Shown: positions 1 through 11,724 of the stretch, piece after piece
Position numbering within the stretch: the stretch's first letter is position 1
Layout: each line of letters opens with the position of its first letter
Origin: Notolepis coatsorum
Taxonomy: Eukaryota > Chordata > Actinopteri > Aulopiformes > Paralepididae
DNA length: 64,000 nucleotides
Reading direction: 5' to 3'
Assembly (NCBI GenBank): GCA_963971535.1
Contig: OZ020592.1
Coordinates: forward strand, 54,567,150 to 54,631,149
Made by a program: the position numbers and the translations under genes
Notes under the pieces: generated by a model
Told to the model about the DNA's origin: nothing
The model's database searches: none
The model's input: only the letters and a program-made list of their open reading frames with translations

Positions 1-60
1 CCTCCCATTGACCCTTTATCAAACTGGCATGACATTCACCCTCGCCCCACAGTGGGTCAA

Positions 61-225
61 TAATGGTAATAATAATAATAATAATGGTCCCCTCTCTACA
101 CCTCTCCATCATCTCCCCCCCCCCTCTCTACACCTCTTCATCATCTCTCCCCCCCCTCTCTACACCTCTTCATCATCTCCTTCCCCCCCTCTACACCTCT
201 TCATCATCTCCTCCCCCCCCTGTCT
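61..225. repeat. (AAT)n run followed by ~30-bp minisatellite
   Basis: A short (AAT)n run at about 61-86 is followed by about five tandem, slightly variable units built on CTCTACACCTCTTCATCATC separated by C-runs of variable length. The open frames that cross it are a product of the repeat and are not taken as genes. Confidence 0.9.
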
Positions 226-1134
226 TTAATGAGACACTTGTGGTCTCTCCATTTGGCGCACAATAGCAGGAATGTCAACTTCAATGTTTGTGCATGCAAT
301 CTGTATCAGATGAAATAATGTTTCATCCGACAGCCTGTTTCTCTCCTTTGACTTGATGTGCTTCATGTTTGAGAAATTGCTCTCACGTATGTATGTGCTC
401 CCAAACATACTGGCCATAGAGAGGGCAAAGTCCCTGAGGAGTGGGAAGCGGGGCTCAGGTAGCAGTTTCCAAAACGAAATTCCCCTCTCATTTCTCTTTG
501 CTTGAAAAAAAGGATCTGACTGTAGCTCGCACAGTTCAAGCTGCAACGGTGGGGGCTGCTCTGACACCGTAGCGGTGAGGGGGCCGGCAAACAGCGCTAT
601 CCGTGACTGCATGCCGTTGAAATCTTCAAACCGATCATTGAATTGCATTTGCAGTGTTTCAATGTCGCTCCTGTACTTTCCGACGGCTCAGCCATCGGAT
701 TTCTGTGTGTAGCTGCAAGTCGCCATAATCAGTGTCCATCTCTTCCAAAAAGGAGACAAACTTTCTATGGTTTAGTGACCTGTTGCCTCCACGAATTAGA
801 TTGGTAACCTTGGTAACCAAATCCATAACATGGCTGTATTCAAGCTTCTTGGCACAGAGAGCCTCCTATATCAGATTAAAAAAAAAGAAAAACGATTTAA
901 CGACTCTCGCATATAATTTGACTACACTCGACTCGCATTGGTCATTATAGTGACGCACAATAGATGGAAATTATGTTAGCGAACTTACCTGATGTATAAT
1001 GCAGTGCAGTATTGGACACTCAACGCCACTCTGCCTTAGAAGCCCGGCGAATCCATCGGTAACAACAGCCGACAGTTTATCAAAACCCCCATATTGCTGC
1101 ACGGCACTTTCAACAGCGTTGAATATGTGCACAC
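226..1134 (-). pseudogene. hAT transposase remnant (Charlie/GTF2IRD2-like) with intron
   Basis: Reading the minus strand, the segment at 989-1134 encodes the transposase core (a TDG motif in VVTDGFAG, then HCIIHQ). A likely intron lies at 866-988 with GT at the donor and AG at the acceptor; joining the flanks gives HCIIHQ followed by EALCAKKL, the usual hAT order, in frame. The second exon runs on through RWLSRRKV, then meets a frameshift near 680. The next frame, 226-648, carries the C-terminal hAT dimerisation region, seen as FGSTYIRESNFSNMKHIKS and SDETLFHL, and ends at a stop at the minisatellite edge. The N-terminal BED finger and the start of the protein are missing. hAT transposases cut and paste DNA with 8-bp target duplications; this copy cannot encode a working enzyme as it stands. 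Family assignment is by motif recognition only. Confidence 0.8.
866..988 (-). other. Putative intron within the hAT transposase
   Basis: On the minus strand the segment begins GTAAGTTCGC and ends with a pyrimidine-rich tract and CTGATATAG. Removing these 123 bases restores the protein family's usual residue order without a frame change, which supports a real spliceosomal intron over a random insertion. Confidence 0.7.
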
Positions 1135-1136
1135 TA

Positions 1137-1578
1137 GGGCTGACCCCTATTAGTCAAATAGTCGACTAATCGATCGAAAGGAGCCATAGTTGACTGCCAA
1201 CTCTTCTTAGTCGAATACAATACAAAAAAATAAAAAAAATAAAAAAAATAAAAAAAATAAAAAAAATTATACTTTTTTTTTTTTTTTTTTTTTTTTGGCC
1301 TGGGGCCGCATGGAACGTCGGTGAGGGCCGCATGCGTTGCCCCTCCCTGCCTTATACAATTGTGTGTATTGAGCCGTACTGTATTGTACCCATTCTGCAA
1401 TCTGTTAAATAAATAAAAAGAAAGTTTGACTGGCCGCCGAGCCATACTGTAGTGTACATGGTGACTGCTTGACTTAAAAAAAAAAAATAAAAAAAATATT
1501 AATAAAAATATTTAATAATTTTTTTTTTAATAATTTTTTTTTGGCTTCCCCTGTTATTTTACCCACGCGACGCCACTG
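1137..1578. mobile_element. Non-autonomous hAT remnant(s) with A/T-rich core
   Basis: The start (TAGGGCTGACCCC) resembles a hAT terminus, the middle is A- and T-homopolymer rich, and the last ~230 bases closely match 11580-11796, the 3' part of the hAT at 10597-11796. Both end in ACGCGACGCCACTG, so 1578 is taken as the terminus of that hAT family here. The matching 5' end and an 8-bp duplication were not found. It may be two fragments side by side. Confidence 0.6.
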
Positions 1579-2141
1579 CGTCACCGTGGGTGGCGTGGGA
1601 ATAGAGCTGGGGGAACTGGTAATTGGGTGAGCGCAGGCATAGCAGTTCTGAGGCAGAATAGAATCTGAGTGCTATAGGTTAGCACTGATGGGAGCAGTAG
1701 ATAATAATGCAGAGGTACAGATTAATCGACATGTTGTTGAAAAGATAGCGACAGCCAACAGAAACATACTGTAGCAGAGTGGAGCTGGAAGACCTTGACA
1801 GTTGCCTTTCTGAGAGAGCAGGTTGTGAAGCGTAGGCCGGCCTAGCCTAGTGCCGCCTCCACATTCATAAGCCAGCACCACCTTGTCGACACCGGAGGAA
1901 GCAGGCAGGTGCAGTGAGCGACACTGTGAACAGGTGAAGTTCATGCCATTAGCACCTGTTCTAATAAATAAAGTTAATTCCTTCTAATCAAGTTGGATTA
2001 AAACGACTTACATAAATAGATAACAACCTATATCATTTTCTTTTTCCAATATAGTGTAAGGTGACAAAATAACTTGAAGAAATACACTCCTCAATGTCAG
2101 TTTTAGTATTTAATGACAAGGATGAGGACACCCTGCAATAG
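1579..2141. other. No recognised feature
   Basis: I see no repeat, RNA gene or plausible coding exon in this stretch. The open frame on the minus strand at 1672-1944 has no recognisable domain. This is flanking DNA of the LINE insertion that starts at 2158. Confidence 0.5.
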
Positions 2142-2167
2142 AACAAGGACAGCGACAAAAATATATA

Positions 2168-3216
2168 TCATACTCATCTTTTGGAACGAGATCCCGTGGG
2201 GTTGCTATAGTCGCGAAACGGAAGTTGAATATTGAATTGTTGGACGTATGGTCTGATGTGGATGGTCGAGTAACCATAGCTAAAATAAAATACAGCAACA
2301 GGAAAATCGCGTTGGTAGCGGCATATGCCCCAAATCTTTTTACGACACCAACTTCTACGCTACACTCACTAGAGCAATGTTGAACCTTCCCGAGTATTCA
2401 TTTATAATTGGCGCGGATTTTAATGCCTTTTGGAATCCCGTGATGGATAAATCTAATCCCACCATTTCCAATGATCAGAAACATGGTGTTTGTTTGTTTG
2501 TTTGTTTGTTTGTTTATATACACATATAAAAACAGTTACATATATAATACAATATAGTCCACAAGGGATGTGTAGGAGAATTGCCTAAAAACCCTCAAGG
2601 AGCTTGCATGTGGCATTCACCAGGAAGCAAAATTACATTATATCAAGATAAATATAAAATATAAAATAAAATCCCCCCCCCCCCCCCCCCCCCCCCTAAA
2701 CAAACAAACACACACAAGCAGGCCTACATAGACACCGAAGTAGGCACCCCATGCCATACGATTTCTGGTATAGAGAAAACGATCAATGACAGGAAGAATA
2801 TATAATAAAACGAAAATACAATAACAAAATACATCAAGCCATCAGACCACAGTTTGTAAAGGAAGTCCATATGGGAAATATTGGTGATCTAGGAGATGAG
2901 ATTTCAGTGCTCTTTTGAATTTCAGAAAAGAAAATTCCAAAATATGTGGAGGCAAAGAGTTCCACAACTTTGACCCTCGGTAGAGCAAACAAAACTGAGA
3001 TTGGGAAGTGCCAGTGACCTATGGCGATTACTCAACCCAACGGCCCGAGAGTACTCTTTTCTCTCTGCAAGACACAAGACATTTTCCAGAATAGATTATG
3101 TTTTTGCATCCCCAAGACTATTTGATAATTATGACGTGGAAATGGTGCCCAATGCACTATCAGATCACAGCTACTTACTCCTGAAAGGTTCATTTGGTAG
3201 ACTGTCATCCTGAGCC
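2168..3216 (+). pseudogene. L1-like ORF2, apurinic endonuclease domain (interrupted)
   Basis: The first part, 2168-2484, reads as an APE-type endonuclease: RGVAIVAKR, then VAAYAPN, then the IIGADFNA motif of the family. It is interrupted by a LINE fragment at 2486-2999. The second part, from about 3007, contains RIDYVFAS and ALSDHSYLL, the SDH motif near the end of the domain. The N-terminal catalytic Asn and Glu boxes lie upstream of the truncation. A one-base frame break near position 2360 is also needed. In intact elements this domain nicks target DNA to prime reverse transcription. Confidence 0.8.
2486..2999 (-). mobile_element. Reversed 3' fragment of a CR1/L2/Rex-type LINE
   Basis: On the minus strand the segment encodes a LINE ORF2 C-terminus (GSKLWNSLPPHI, then FKRALKSHLL), followed by an untranslated tail that ends in a (CAAA)n run, seen on the plus strand as GTTTGTTTGTTTG at 2486. 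It sits inside the endonuclease region of the L1-like element. A C homopolymer lies at 2672-2695. I could not define target duplications. Confidence 0.65.
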
Positions 3217-4056
3217 CCAAGATGGCGATTTAACTTGACACTTCTGAAAAACAATGAATACATTGTACAATTCAAAGTTGAACTTATTAAATTCCTGCGG
3301 AGTAATGCGGATTCGGTACAGGACCCCAGAATGTTATGGATGTCGGTAAAGGGTTTTATCAAGGATTACACAACAGGCTTTTCCTCCAACCTACGCAAGA
3401 ATCGTTGTTCAAAATTGGTAGAGCTGTAAACGCTTTACTCTTCGTTATTCTCCTCTTTACAATACAACTACTCGGTTCAATTGGAGTCTCAAATTAATGT
3501 GTTAAAAAAAGAGATTAACTCCATTTTAAGACAACAATCTGAATTTCAAATACGTAGCACAAGACAACATTATTACTTTCATGGTTCTAAACCAAGTCAC
3601 CTACTAGCTATGAAGATACGATCCAACGCCAAATTTGCAGATATCCCTACTATTAAGGACCAACAAGGACTTGTTACAGACCCCAAAAAAATTTGCGAGA
3701 CTTTCAAAGAGTTTTACTCCAACTTGTAAAATCAGAAATGGTTTTCGATCAAAATAAACTGGATACATTTCTTAATCAAATTAACCTACCTAAACTCTCA
3801 ATGGAAGACGCTAAACAGTTAGATACACCTATTACATTAGAGGAACTTAGGGAGGCTATATCTGAAATGCAAATTGGTAAGGCTCCTGGTTGGGATGGTA
3901 TACCACCAGAACTGTACCTCTCATGTTGGGATGTAATTGGACCCCTATTACTTTATATGATTTTATACTCAATCAAAGAGGGGAACTTCCCCAGGGACGT
4001 CAATATGGCACTCATAACTGTCCTCCTTAAAAAGGACAAAGAACCCACCAATGTGG
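3217..4056 (+). pseudogene. L1-like ORF2, linker and RT fingers
   Basis: Three short frames continue the ORF2 protein. The middle one (3481-3729) covers the linker. The last (3693-4056) carries the conserved start of the RT domain, EMQIGKAPGWDGIPPELY, followed by ALITVLLKKDKEPTN. The expected next residues, YRPLSLL, are found more than 5 kb away at about 9262, so the protein was cut by the DIRS-type insertion at 4059. Several stops and frame changes show decay. Confidence 0.8.
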
Positions 4057-4058
4057 TA

Positions 4059-4256
4059 GTTCTGTTTCGTAATGGCTCTCGCTCGGCGTCACTCTCTGCA
4101 CTGTACCTCGCTCGTGCACGCGCACTGAATAAAAAAATTCCACAATGTACCTTTACATCCCAACATCCGTCTGGCCACACCCCTATCAGCTCACCTACAT
4201 AAGCAGGGGTGGGGCCACATACTCGCCTCCTTCTTCGCTTTCACCACAAGGAAGTG
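4059..4256 (+). repeat. Left inverted terminal repeat of DIRS-type copy 1
   Basis: It begins GTTCTGTTTCGTAATGG and runs to the CACCACAAGG box. It pairs with 9043-9236 in inverted orientation along about 195 bp with few mismatches. Confidence 0.85.
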
Positions 4257-7200
4257 CCTTCGGTAGATCCCCACTTGACGAGGTTGTTAGGTAGAAGAAA
4301 GTTGGAAAACAAGAGTTACGTTGACATCATATCTTTATTTTCTCTCTCACTATTTTCGAGAAAATACGGCGATATTGTCTTTGTTACTGGAGTGTCTGGA
4401 AGATGATGATCATTCTACACCTCCACCGTTTTTTTCATATTAGGAGTTCACGCCGCTGACATGCCTCCCAACTACAATCCTCCTTGCTGCGGCTGGATGG
4501 GGTAAGACCCTCCAGCAACACAGCTGGACTGTAGGACGCACCGCTGTTGTGAGAAGCGGTGGGTTCCAGGTTTGGTGAGTAATGTTTGCTTGCGAGCAGC
4601 ACTTGTCTGTTAGTGCTATGGGGGCTAGCTGACAATGTTTACGAAAACCGGCCCCAAATTAGGGTCCTTTGTTCAGCCTTTTTAGGCGACGGCGGAGGAT
4701 CTTGGTTTGAAGCCCATTATAGTCAACTAGTGGGCCACGACCAGTAACTGGTGATCCCAGGATTCTCTGGACGAGTGGATACTTCTCTGTCACCGTATAG
4801 GCCCCATCTTTCATATGCAAATGAGAGTATACCCTAAACGAGGAAATGTGGGCATGGATGTTCGTTATCGGAAGATCCATGTTCAAGTTGGCTACAGCCC
4901 AGATGGGACTTGTGCTGGCTCCGCCGGATGTATGGTAAAATCACCGTTGTAAACTGTGTTGACATCTCGTTTCTCTTCTCTCTTAAAAGGTGAGGAGGGT
5001 TTCAGAACGGCGGCCTGTCTGAGTGTCGCTTGTTATATCGTTGTGTACAAGTTCAGGTGATAGCTGCTTAGCTTGCGTGCTAGTTGTGGCCTACCTGTTA
5101 GCCAGTCAGCTGTTAGCTGCGGCGCTAGCCCATTGTGTCACTAGGCTAGGAAACGTTAGCTTGCTGCTATCGGCCGAGAGCGGCTGTTAGCTTGATGCTA
5201 CACTATGGAACATTGCTATGACTATAACATGCCTTGAAACACTCTGACTACAACGTCATCTTTGACAGAGGATGTTAGTCGAACCTACCCGGAGCCGGCC
5301 GGCGAGGACTGCGTCAACAAGGAGAATCGTAGCGGCGGGATGGAGCAGCGACGCTTCCCGTGTCGTCAACACAGATGCTGTGTTTACTATCTGTGCCTTG
5401 TTAGAGACTGCTGTTCGCTTGATCTGCGCTCACGGTAGGAAAGGTCCTGACCAGACCTTGAACACTTCTTCTTTCTTTCCCTTCTAAATGTTTTGTAAAT
5501 AACGATGTTTTCCAAAACGAGTGTTGCTGCACTACATCTAGGATACGTGTGTGTGAATTGACTTGTCACTGGTATTAGCTTCTCCATGCAAATCGGGTTG
5601 TTGTTACAGATGTGAAAATGATCTGGTTTGTTGTGTTGAGAAACATCATGTGTGTTCATGTACCGTGTACTCACAACTAAGGGGGTTAAACTAACCTATA
5701 AAGCTATGCTTAGTGACATATGAGTGAAGAATGAATTCTTTTCTCAGCCTGTAATGACAATGAACAGTGTGTTCACATATTAACAGGTTTACCTGTTCAA
5801 CTGGCCGTATTAAGGGTAAGATAGGAGGGGTGTTTTCCCCCCGGTTCCCTGGGGACTTCCTCACCCTCCTCTCAGACATGTTGTTACAATATAGTGTGTC
5901 ACTGTGTGGTGGGATACGATGTAACCCTTAGCTTGATTGCTGGTGTTGTGCTAAAACTGCTTGAGGAACTGTATTTTCCTAAAAGAAAAGATTGTTTGGT
6001 CACTTTTCGTGTGTGCTTAGCAAGGCCTGTGGCCGATACTAATCGAGAATTGTGTATTCTCTCATTATGGAAAAACGGCGTTCCTCTGTAGAGTGTATTG
6101 CCATTTTTTGTGGTGGTAAAGGGTTGTGTGTATCTTGTGATCTACAACTGGGTTGGGTTGGCCACAGAAGCACATGTGTAAGTCTGGTACTGGGGCTCTT
6201 AAGGGGGCCCTGTCTATTCTGTGTTTTTTCCTTAGTAAAAATCAGATAGCAGGTTAGCACATGCGCTGTGTGAAGCTGTTAGACGCTTCATGTAGCTGAC
6301 TATGACTGTGTCATACTCTTTTTTGTCATTACATTGTATCATGGGTGTGGGGTCGTAAAGGGGTGTACTGGTAATCCTTTCCTCCCCTTTTCTGATTGGT
6401 CAGGGGTTAAAACCTCCTGTCCTTCAAGGTTCCTGTCACGTTGCTGTTCGGCACGTTACAGGGTAAGAGGGGGGGGGGGGGTTTCCTGGTCCCACGCCCT
6501 GGAATATTGGGCGTGTGCACCGCAGGAATTCCCCCGCCATAGAGTACGTCACTGTGCGCGTCTCTGTTGGTAAGACTTCCGTGTGCTGTTCAGGTCCATA
6601 TGATGGATCTGTTTCAGGGAGTGGTCAGGGCTCCTCCTCACGAAGCTCCTACTCGGGCCGTCTGTGAGTTAGGACTCTCCTTCCCTGTGAGGGAGCCTCC
6701 TCAGAGTTCAGAGCCTGCTCCTCAGATTGTCGAGATGAGTAGAACTTCGAAAAGGAGTTCTGCTCTATTGTGTGTGTATTCGATTCAATTCGATTATTGA
6801 GTGTATTGGTTCAGTGCCTCCTCCTCGGAGAGCCCTAATCCAAGTATTACATAGCTCAATGTTGCAATATATTCTTTTCAATCTATACAGCTCGCGTGGG
6901 AAGTCTCTCTGGGGATTTCCGTCTCCTCCCTATGGGAGGGTGGTGGGATGTAAAAATGTAAACACTTTTTACCCTCACCCTGCGTCACGAGGGATTCATG
7001 TCAGTATGTGTTCTTTCTTTTTTGAATAAAAAGAGGAAGGTACATGAAGCACGACAGCTCTGTGTCGTTCTCCCAGGCGACTTGGAGGAACAATGTTTGG
7101 TGTCTTGATAGACTATCCATTGATGTGTTTTGGTCTCGACGCATACATAGTGCTGGCTCGGTGTGTTTTTGTTCAGGGTCACACAGGGGCTAAGTGCGCC

Positions 7201-7676
7201 TTGGTTGCTTGTTGAAACAGCGTTTTTATGGGGCAACTGGGATGGAGTTTTGTCTCTTCCGAGCGCCAGTTTACTAGGTTGTCTCGATGAATTCTCGTTC
7301 ATATCTGGGGGATGTTAACGGAATAGATCTGAACATAGGTAGAGGGGTCTCACGCCCTTGGGGTGGGCCACTGAGCACGGTCTAATTGAGGACCGTCTGG
7401 GTGGCGCCCTCTTTTCATGTTTTAGATCGACACGCATACCTACCCCCTCTCCTGGAGTGGGCAGGTCGGCGTGGTTAGGACACGGGACTGGCCTGGTCAC
7501 GCTGGTCCAGGTCAGTTAACCCGTTGTACGCCAGGGATGCAGATCTGCTGTTCTGGTACCCTGAGGGACTTGTGCTTTTTTCGGGGGGGAAAATGTCAGG
7601 TCGGTCCGGGTGTCACAGGGTTAGGCGCTATGGAGACCCTTGTTGGGTACATATTGTACTCTGCACTACCGTAATG

Positions 7677-7797
7677 GCTTACGGCCATGCCAACCTGTAC
7701 ACGCCCGATCTCGTCAGATCTCGGCCGCTACGCAGGTTCGGTCCTGGTTAGTACTTGGTAGGGAGACCTCCTGGGAATACCAAGTGCGGTGTGCTTA
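7677..7797 (+). ncRNA. 5S rRNA-like sequence (pseudogene) inside the DIRS-type element
   Basis: This 121-base stretch follows vertebrate 5S rRNA from end to end. It has ACGGCCATGCC, CGCCCGATCTCGTC, CCTGGTTAGTACTTGG and GGGAGACCTCCTGGGAATAC. By my reading it differs at roughly 20 positions, which include the box A region. The length matches 5S, and the element copy at 47399-55531 has only ~22 unrelated-looking bases at this place. It is most likely a retroposed 5S pseudogene or the head of a 5S-derived SINE. Whether RNA polymerase III can still use it is unknown. Confidence 0.8.
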
Positions 7798-8949
7798 GGA
7801 CTGGTTCTCCATTCTTTTCGCTCCTCTCTCACGCGTGGCGAAGAGGGGCCTGTTGGGGTGGTCTTGGACCTCCTCTGGTAACCCTGTGCTTCCCGTGCCG
7901 CCGGGCCCGGTCCGAAGTAATGTTCGTCGACCCGTAGGCCTGGAATAACCCTTTTTTGAAAACTGAAACACTTGTACTGCGGTATAGCCAGTGTGTATCC
8001 GCAGGTGTGTTTTGGAGTTTTTTCTTGAGGGGTTATAGGAACAACCACCGCATTGGGTAACGACAAGGTGGTTGATTCCCTGGTGTGTTGGAGCAGTGTC
8101 AACTCCCGGGTTACCCGGTTGAGGGTGCCCCTGCACGTTCATGACGTCTGCCAATCATGTCAGCCTTCTCTGCCTCAACCCCTCTGGGTGGGTTTTTTTT
8201 AAATGGAGGCTTGGTCATGCAACAACGCCAGCATACGCCCCTTCCGCCGGGGGGGCTGTTCTCAGCTGACTCCTTTGGCGCCTGTCTCGTCCGCAGTGCT
8301 CCAGGCTCAGGTTACAGCCTGTTGCCTGGTTTTCCCCGGTGCGCTGCCTGCTTCCATTGGTTAACCTTTTTTGTGTGCTTACGGCCATGCAGATGGCCTG
8401 TTCTGCAGGGTCGGTGTGCCAGGCGGTGTGCTATTGGGGGGAAAGGGCCCTCTCTTGGAGGGGCCTTATCCGAATACGCTGGCGATGTGGGGGGCGGTGT
8501 CACTAAGTGACCGCCTGGTGGGGTCTTGATGCCTGGCGTCATTGACCTCTCCGGGCCCCCGTTTTCCAGGGGATCCAGTCCCTTCAGTGGGTCTGGGTCT
8601 TCCTTCGCGCTCCGCTGCTACGGCCTTGCCACGGGGTTGGGTTTGCTCTTGACCCCGTGATTCTGGGGGCAGTAACGAGGTTGTTCCTTCCGTTCGTTCC
8701 CGGGTGGCATGCGGGTTGTGCGTGTGTGTAGTCGTGGGGTCAGGCCACGGTCTGCTCACCCTGTGCGTTGAGTTGCTTGAGTGCCTCTTCGCACGGTCGG
8801 ATCCGTCGCCCTCCCGTGATCCTCCAATAGGGGGGGTGCCCTCCATTAGGGGGGGTCGGGGGGGCTCGGTCCTCCCTGATCTGATGGTTGTGGGGGGCCT
8901 CAGCGGGGTACATTTGTCGGCCGATGGCTCTCGCTCGGCCTCCCTTGTG

Positions 8950-9020
8950 CAGAGAGTGACGCCGAGCGAGAGCCATTACGAAACAGAACGATTCTGTGAG
9001 TAATGGTGACGCTCGGCGTC
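8950..9020 (+). repeat. Internal complementary region of DIRS-type copy 1
   Basis: 8950-8989 is the exact reverse complement of the left end 4059-4098 (40 of 40). 8992-9020 is the reverse complement of the right end near 9207-9235 (29 of 29). The two halves meet as CAGAAC-G-ATTCTG. In DIRS elements this region acts as a splint that joins both cDNA ends into a circle. A further small hairpin is formed with 8922-8938. Confidence 0.85.
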
Positions 9021-9042
9021 CGACGCCACTGCGGCCCTTGAT

Positions 9043-9260
9043 CTCACCTTGTGGTGAAAGCTTGGGAAGGAGGCGAGTATGTGGCCCCACCCCTGCTTAT
9101 GTAGGTGAGCTGATAGGGGTGTGGCCAGACGGATGTTGGGATGTAAAGGTACATTGTGGAATTTTTTTATTCAGTGCGCGTGCACGAGCGAGGTACAGTG
9201 CAGAGAGTGACGCCGAGCGTCACCATTACTCACAGAACTTGGTTATAGTTATAACCTATC
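9043..9260 (+). repeat. Right inverted terminal repeat and terminal signature, DIRS-type copy 1
   Basis: The segment is the inverted partner of 4059-4256. It is followed at 9241-9256 by GGTTAT-N4-ATAACC and then CTATC, the same signature found at the ends of the other two DIRS elements in the window. Confidence 0.75.
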
Positions 9261-10195
9261 GTTATAGACCCTTAAGTCTCCTCGGAACCGATCTCAAGCT
9301 GTATGCTAAGGTACTAGCCATCAGACTTCAAAAGCATATGACATCTTTAGTTCATCCTGATCAGACTGGCTTTATAAAAGGCCGCCTGATCACGGATAAT
9401 ATAAGACGGTTACTACATGTATTAGACGCCAGCAAGGATACCATTCCACCTACAGCTGTATTATCCTTGGATGCGATGAAAGCTTTTGATAAGTTGGAAT
9501 GGTCTTATTTATGGGCAGTACTCGGAAAGATGGGGTTAGGAAACGGATTCATTAATATGATAAAAGTATTATACAAAGACCCATCGGCCATGATTATAAC
9601 AGGTAAAATCACCTCCTCACTCTTTCCTGTGTCGCGCTCATCCAGACAGGGTTGCCCTCTTAGTCCCGGACTATTTGCTCTATCCTTAGAGCCTTTAGCA
9701 CAGTATATAAGACAATCCCAATCTATAGAGCCAATCTCAATTAAGGGCACACAGCCCTTATTTATATTTATATTAGTTTATATGCGGACGACGTAATATT
9801 GTTCATGCAAAACCCTACCACCTCACTGCCTCATCTTCTCAAGCTGATTGATGATTTTGGCAATCTATCAGGATTTAGGATAAACTGGCCAAAATCGGCC
9901 TTCCTCCCACTTAATGTCTCTGCGAAGACTACAATCCTTCCAGGAAGTATACCAATGGTGGAACACTTTAGATGTCTTGGAGTTGAAATATTCCCTACTA
10001 TATGCCAAACGGTGAAGTATAATTATACAAGACTCCAAGATAGGATCACAAATGACTTTGACAGGTGGTCAAAACTTAAAAACTCAGTACAAGCCCGAGT
10101 ATCAATAGTTAAGATGGATGTTTTACCTAGAATCAACTTCTTTAGTTCAATGTTACCGTTACCTCCCCCTGATGGTTACTGGAAAAAATTACACT
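9258..10195 (+). pseudogene. L1-like ORF2, RT palm (interrupted and frameshifted)
   Basis: After the DIRS-type element the LINE frame resumes with [19 protein letters not shown]. Motif A reads [13 protein letters not shown], motif B reads RQGCPLSP, and motif C (YADD) is at 9781-9792. A frame change just upstream of YADD splits the domain into two frames, 9258-9796 and 9775-10195. The catalytic aspartates themselves are present. The frame ends where the foldback element begins at about 10196. Confidence 0.85.
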
Positions 10196-10680
10196 CCCTT
10201 CTTTGTGACATCAAACAGTGACAGAATTAGGACTAAAGATAAATGCAATTTTATTAACATATAAAATACATGTGCATGACATATAGTGTAACTTGGGGGG
10301 TACTAGGACCCAGGAGTATAGGCCAGGTATTGAAGAGTATCTAGAGAGGAAGTCTCACGCGAGCGAGACTTGACGTCACGTGTGTTGCCGTCTGTTTGAA
10401 TGGAAGCACAAGTTATCCGTGCTGCTCCTGCCCCACGCTTTTAATAAGGTATGAGGAGGTTAAACACCTTTTTTTGTTGGTAAATCTATTCCATCATTTC
10501 CGACCTACAAACAACTCTTATATGTTGTGTAGACGTTCGTGTAGATGTGGTGGCCGCTAACGTTACATTTGTTCCTAGTGTGTGCTCAGTGCTCAGCAGT
10601 GGCGAATCCTTATGGAAGCCAACGGAAGCCAGGCCTCCCTATTAAAATATGAATTAATATCAAATATGAAATATGAAAGA

Positions 10681-10711
<31 letters not shown>

Positions 10712-11693
10712 TAATTTTTTTTTAATATAGTTTACATTCTTTTTCATCTGTGCATCTGTGTTATAATTTAATGTCTCCCTCTTCTCCTTCTCACTCCCTC
10801 TAACACACTGTCAGACTCACTGTGCTCACTGCAGCTATAGAGGAGAGGAGGCAGGGGGTAGGTCTCTTTCTCCAGCCTCAACCATGTGATTCATGTATCT
10901 AGAGTCCAAAACCGATCCTAGCCAATCAGATTCGAGCTGACTGCCACACCCTAAAAGTTTAAAACGGGGCTGTGAGAAGAATCATGAGTCTGGCCTCCCC
11001 TCTGCACACCTCCCCTCTGCACTCTGAACATTGTATTAACCCGTGACTGCTCCCACGGGCCGAATATTGCCCCGATCCTCGCGAGATTAAATCCACGGGT
11101 ACCTCTCGGCGTGCCGAAGCTTTTCCTAAATCACTTCCATCATCGAAAACGAGGGGAAAAGGTCGGCTCGCGACCCTGAAAATGTTGCGTGATTTTAAAA
11201 ACGCTGTATTAAGTGAGCCTATTATGGGATCCACGCGAGCTTTCTATCGTGGAAACATCTGGGCGTCCTGCAACTTTTACTCATTCACATGTAGTCCCGA
11301 AAATGCTTAGAAAAGGAAAGCCGCAAGCGTGGAATAAACTCGCCAAAACGGAAAAGTGTCCCACGGGCGCGCTGTGATTCCGATCCGCGTGAAAGTATAC
11401 ACGGCCATAGAGGAGACCGTGGGACACCTTTTTGCAACCGAATATGTGTCTCGAATTTGCTCCCACGCGGCGCGCAAAATCGTGCAAGGAAAGATCGGAC
11501 CAAAAATTAACCAATGCTCCAGCAGTATTAATGACCCTGATGTAAACAAGACAAACGTCTTTCTCTGGTCTGCATCCCCTTATACAATTGTGTGTATTGA
11601 GCCGTACTGTATTGTACCCATTCTGCAATCTGTTAAATAAATAAAAAGAAAGTTTGACTGGCCGCCGAGCCTACTGTAGTGTACATGGTGACT

Positions 11694-11724
<31 letters not shown>

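Larger units (their letters stand above)
4059..9260 (+). mobile_element. Non-autonomous DIRS-type element, copy 1
   Basis: It has inverted terminal repeats of about 195 bp (4059-4256 and about 9043-9236), an internal complementary region at 8950-9020 and no target duplication, the architecture of DIRS retrotransposons. No RT, RNase H, methyltransferase or tyrosine recombinase frame was seen. A short frame at 6603-6735 (MDLFQGVVRAPPHEAP) is also recognisable in copy 2 and could be a gag remnant. The body aligns along its whole length with the reverse complement of 47399-55531. It cuts the L1-like RT domain. A 5S rRNA-like block (7677-7797) is present only in this copy. The right end is taken to 9260 because the terminal signature of copy 2 (GATAGGTTAT, minus-strand sense) is found there. 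Confidence 0.85.

Noticed and set aside
7677..7797. Functional 5S rRNA gene
   Set aside because: Too many differences from vertebrate 5S, including the box A region, and it lies within a transposable element.
8466..9090. Several 100-130-codon frames in the DIRS-type body
   Set aside because: They overlap on both strands in GC-rich sequence, show no RT, recombinase or gag motif and are not maintained in copy 2.
11281..11640. Overlapping frames inside the hAT at 10597
   Set aside because: No BED finger, DDE or dimerisation motif; four frames overlap on both strands.
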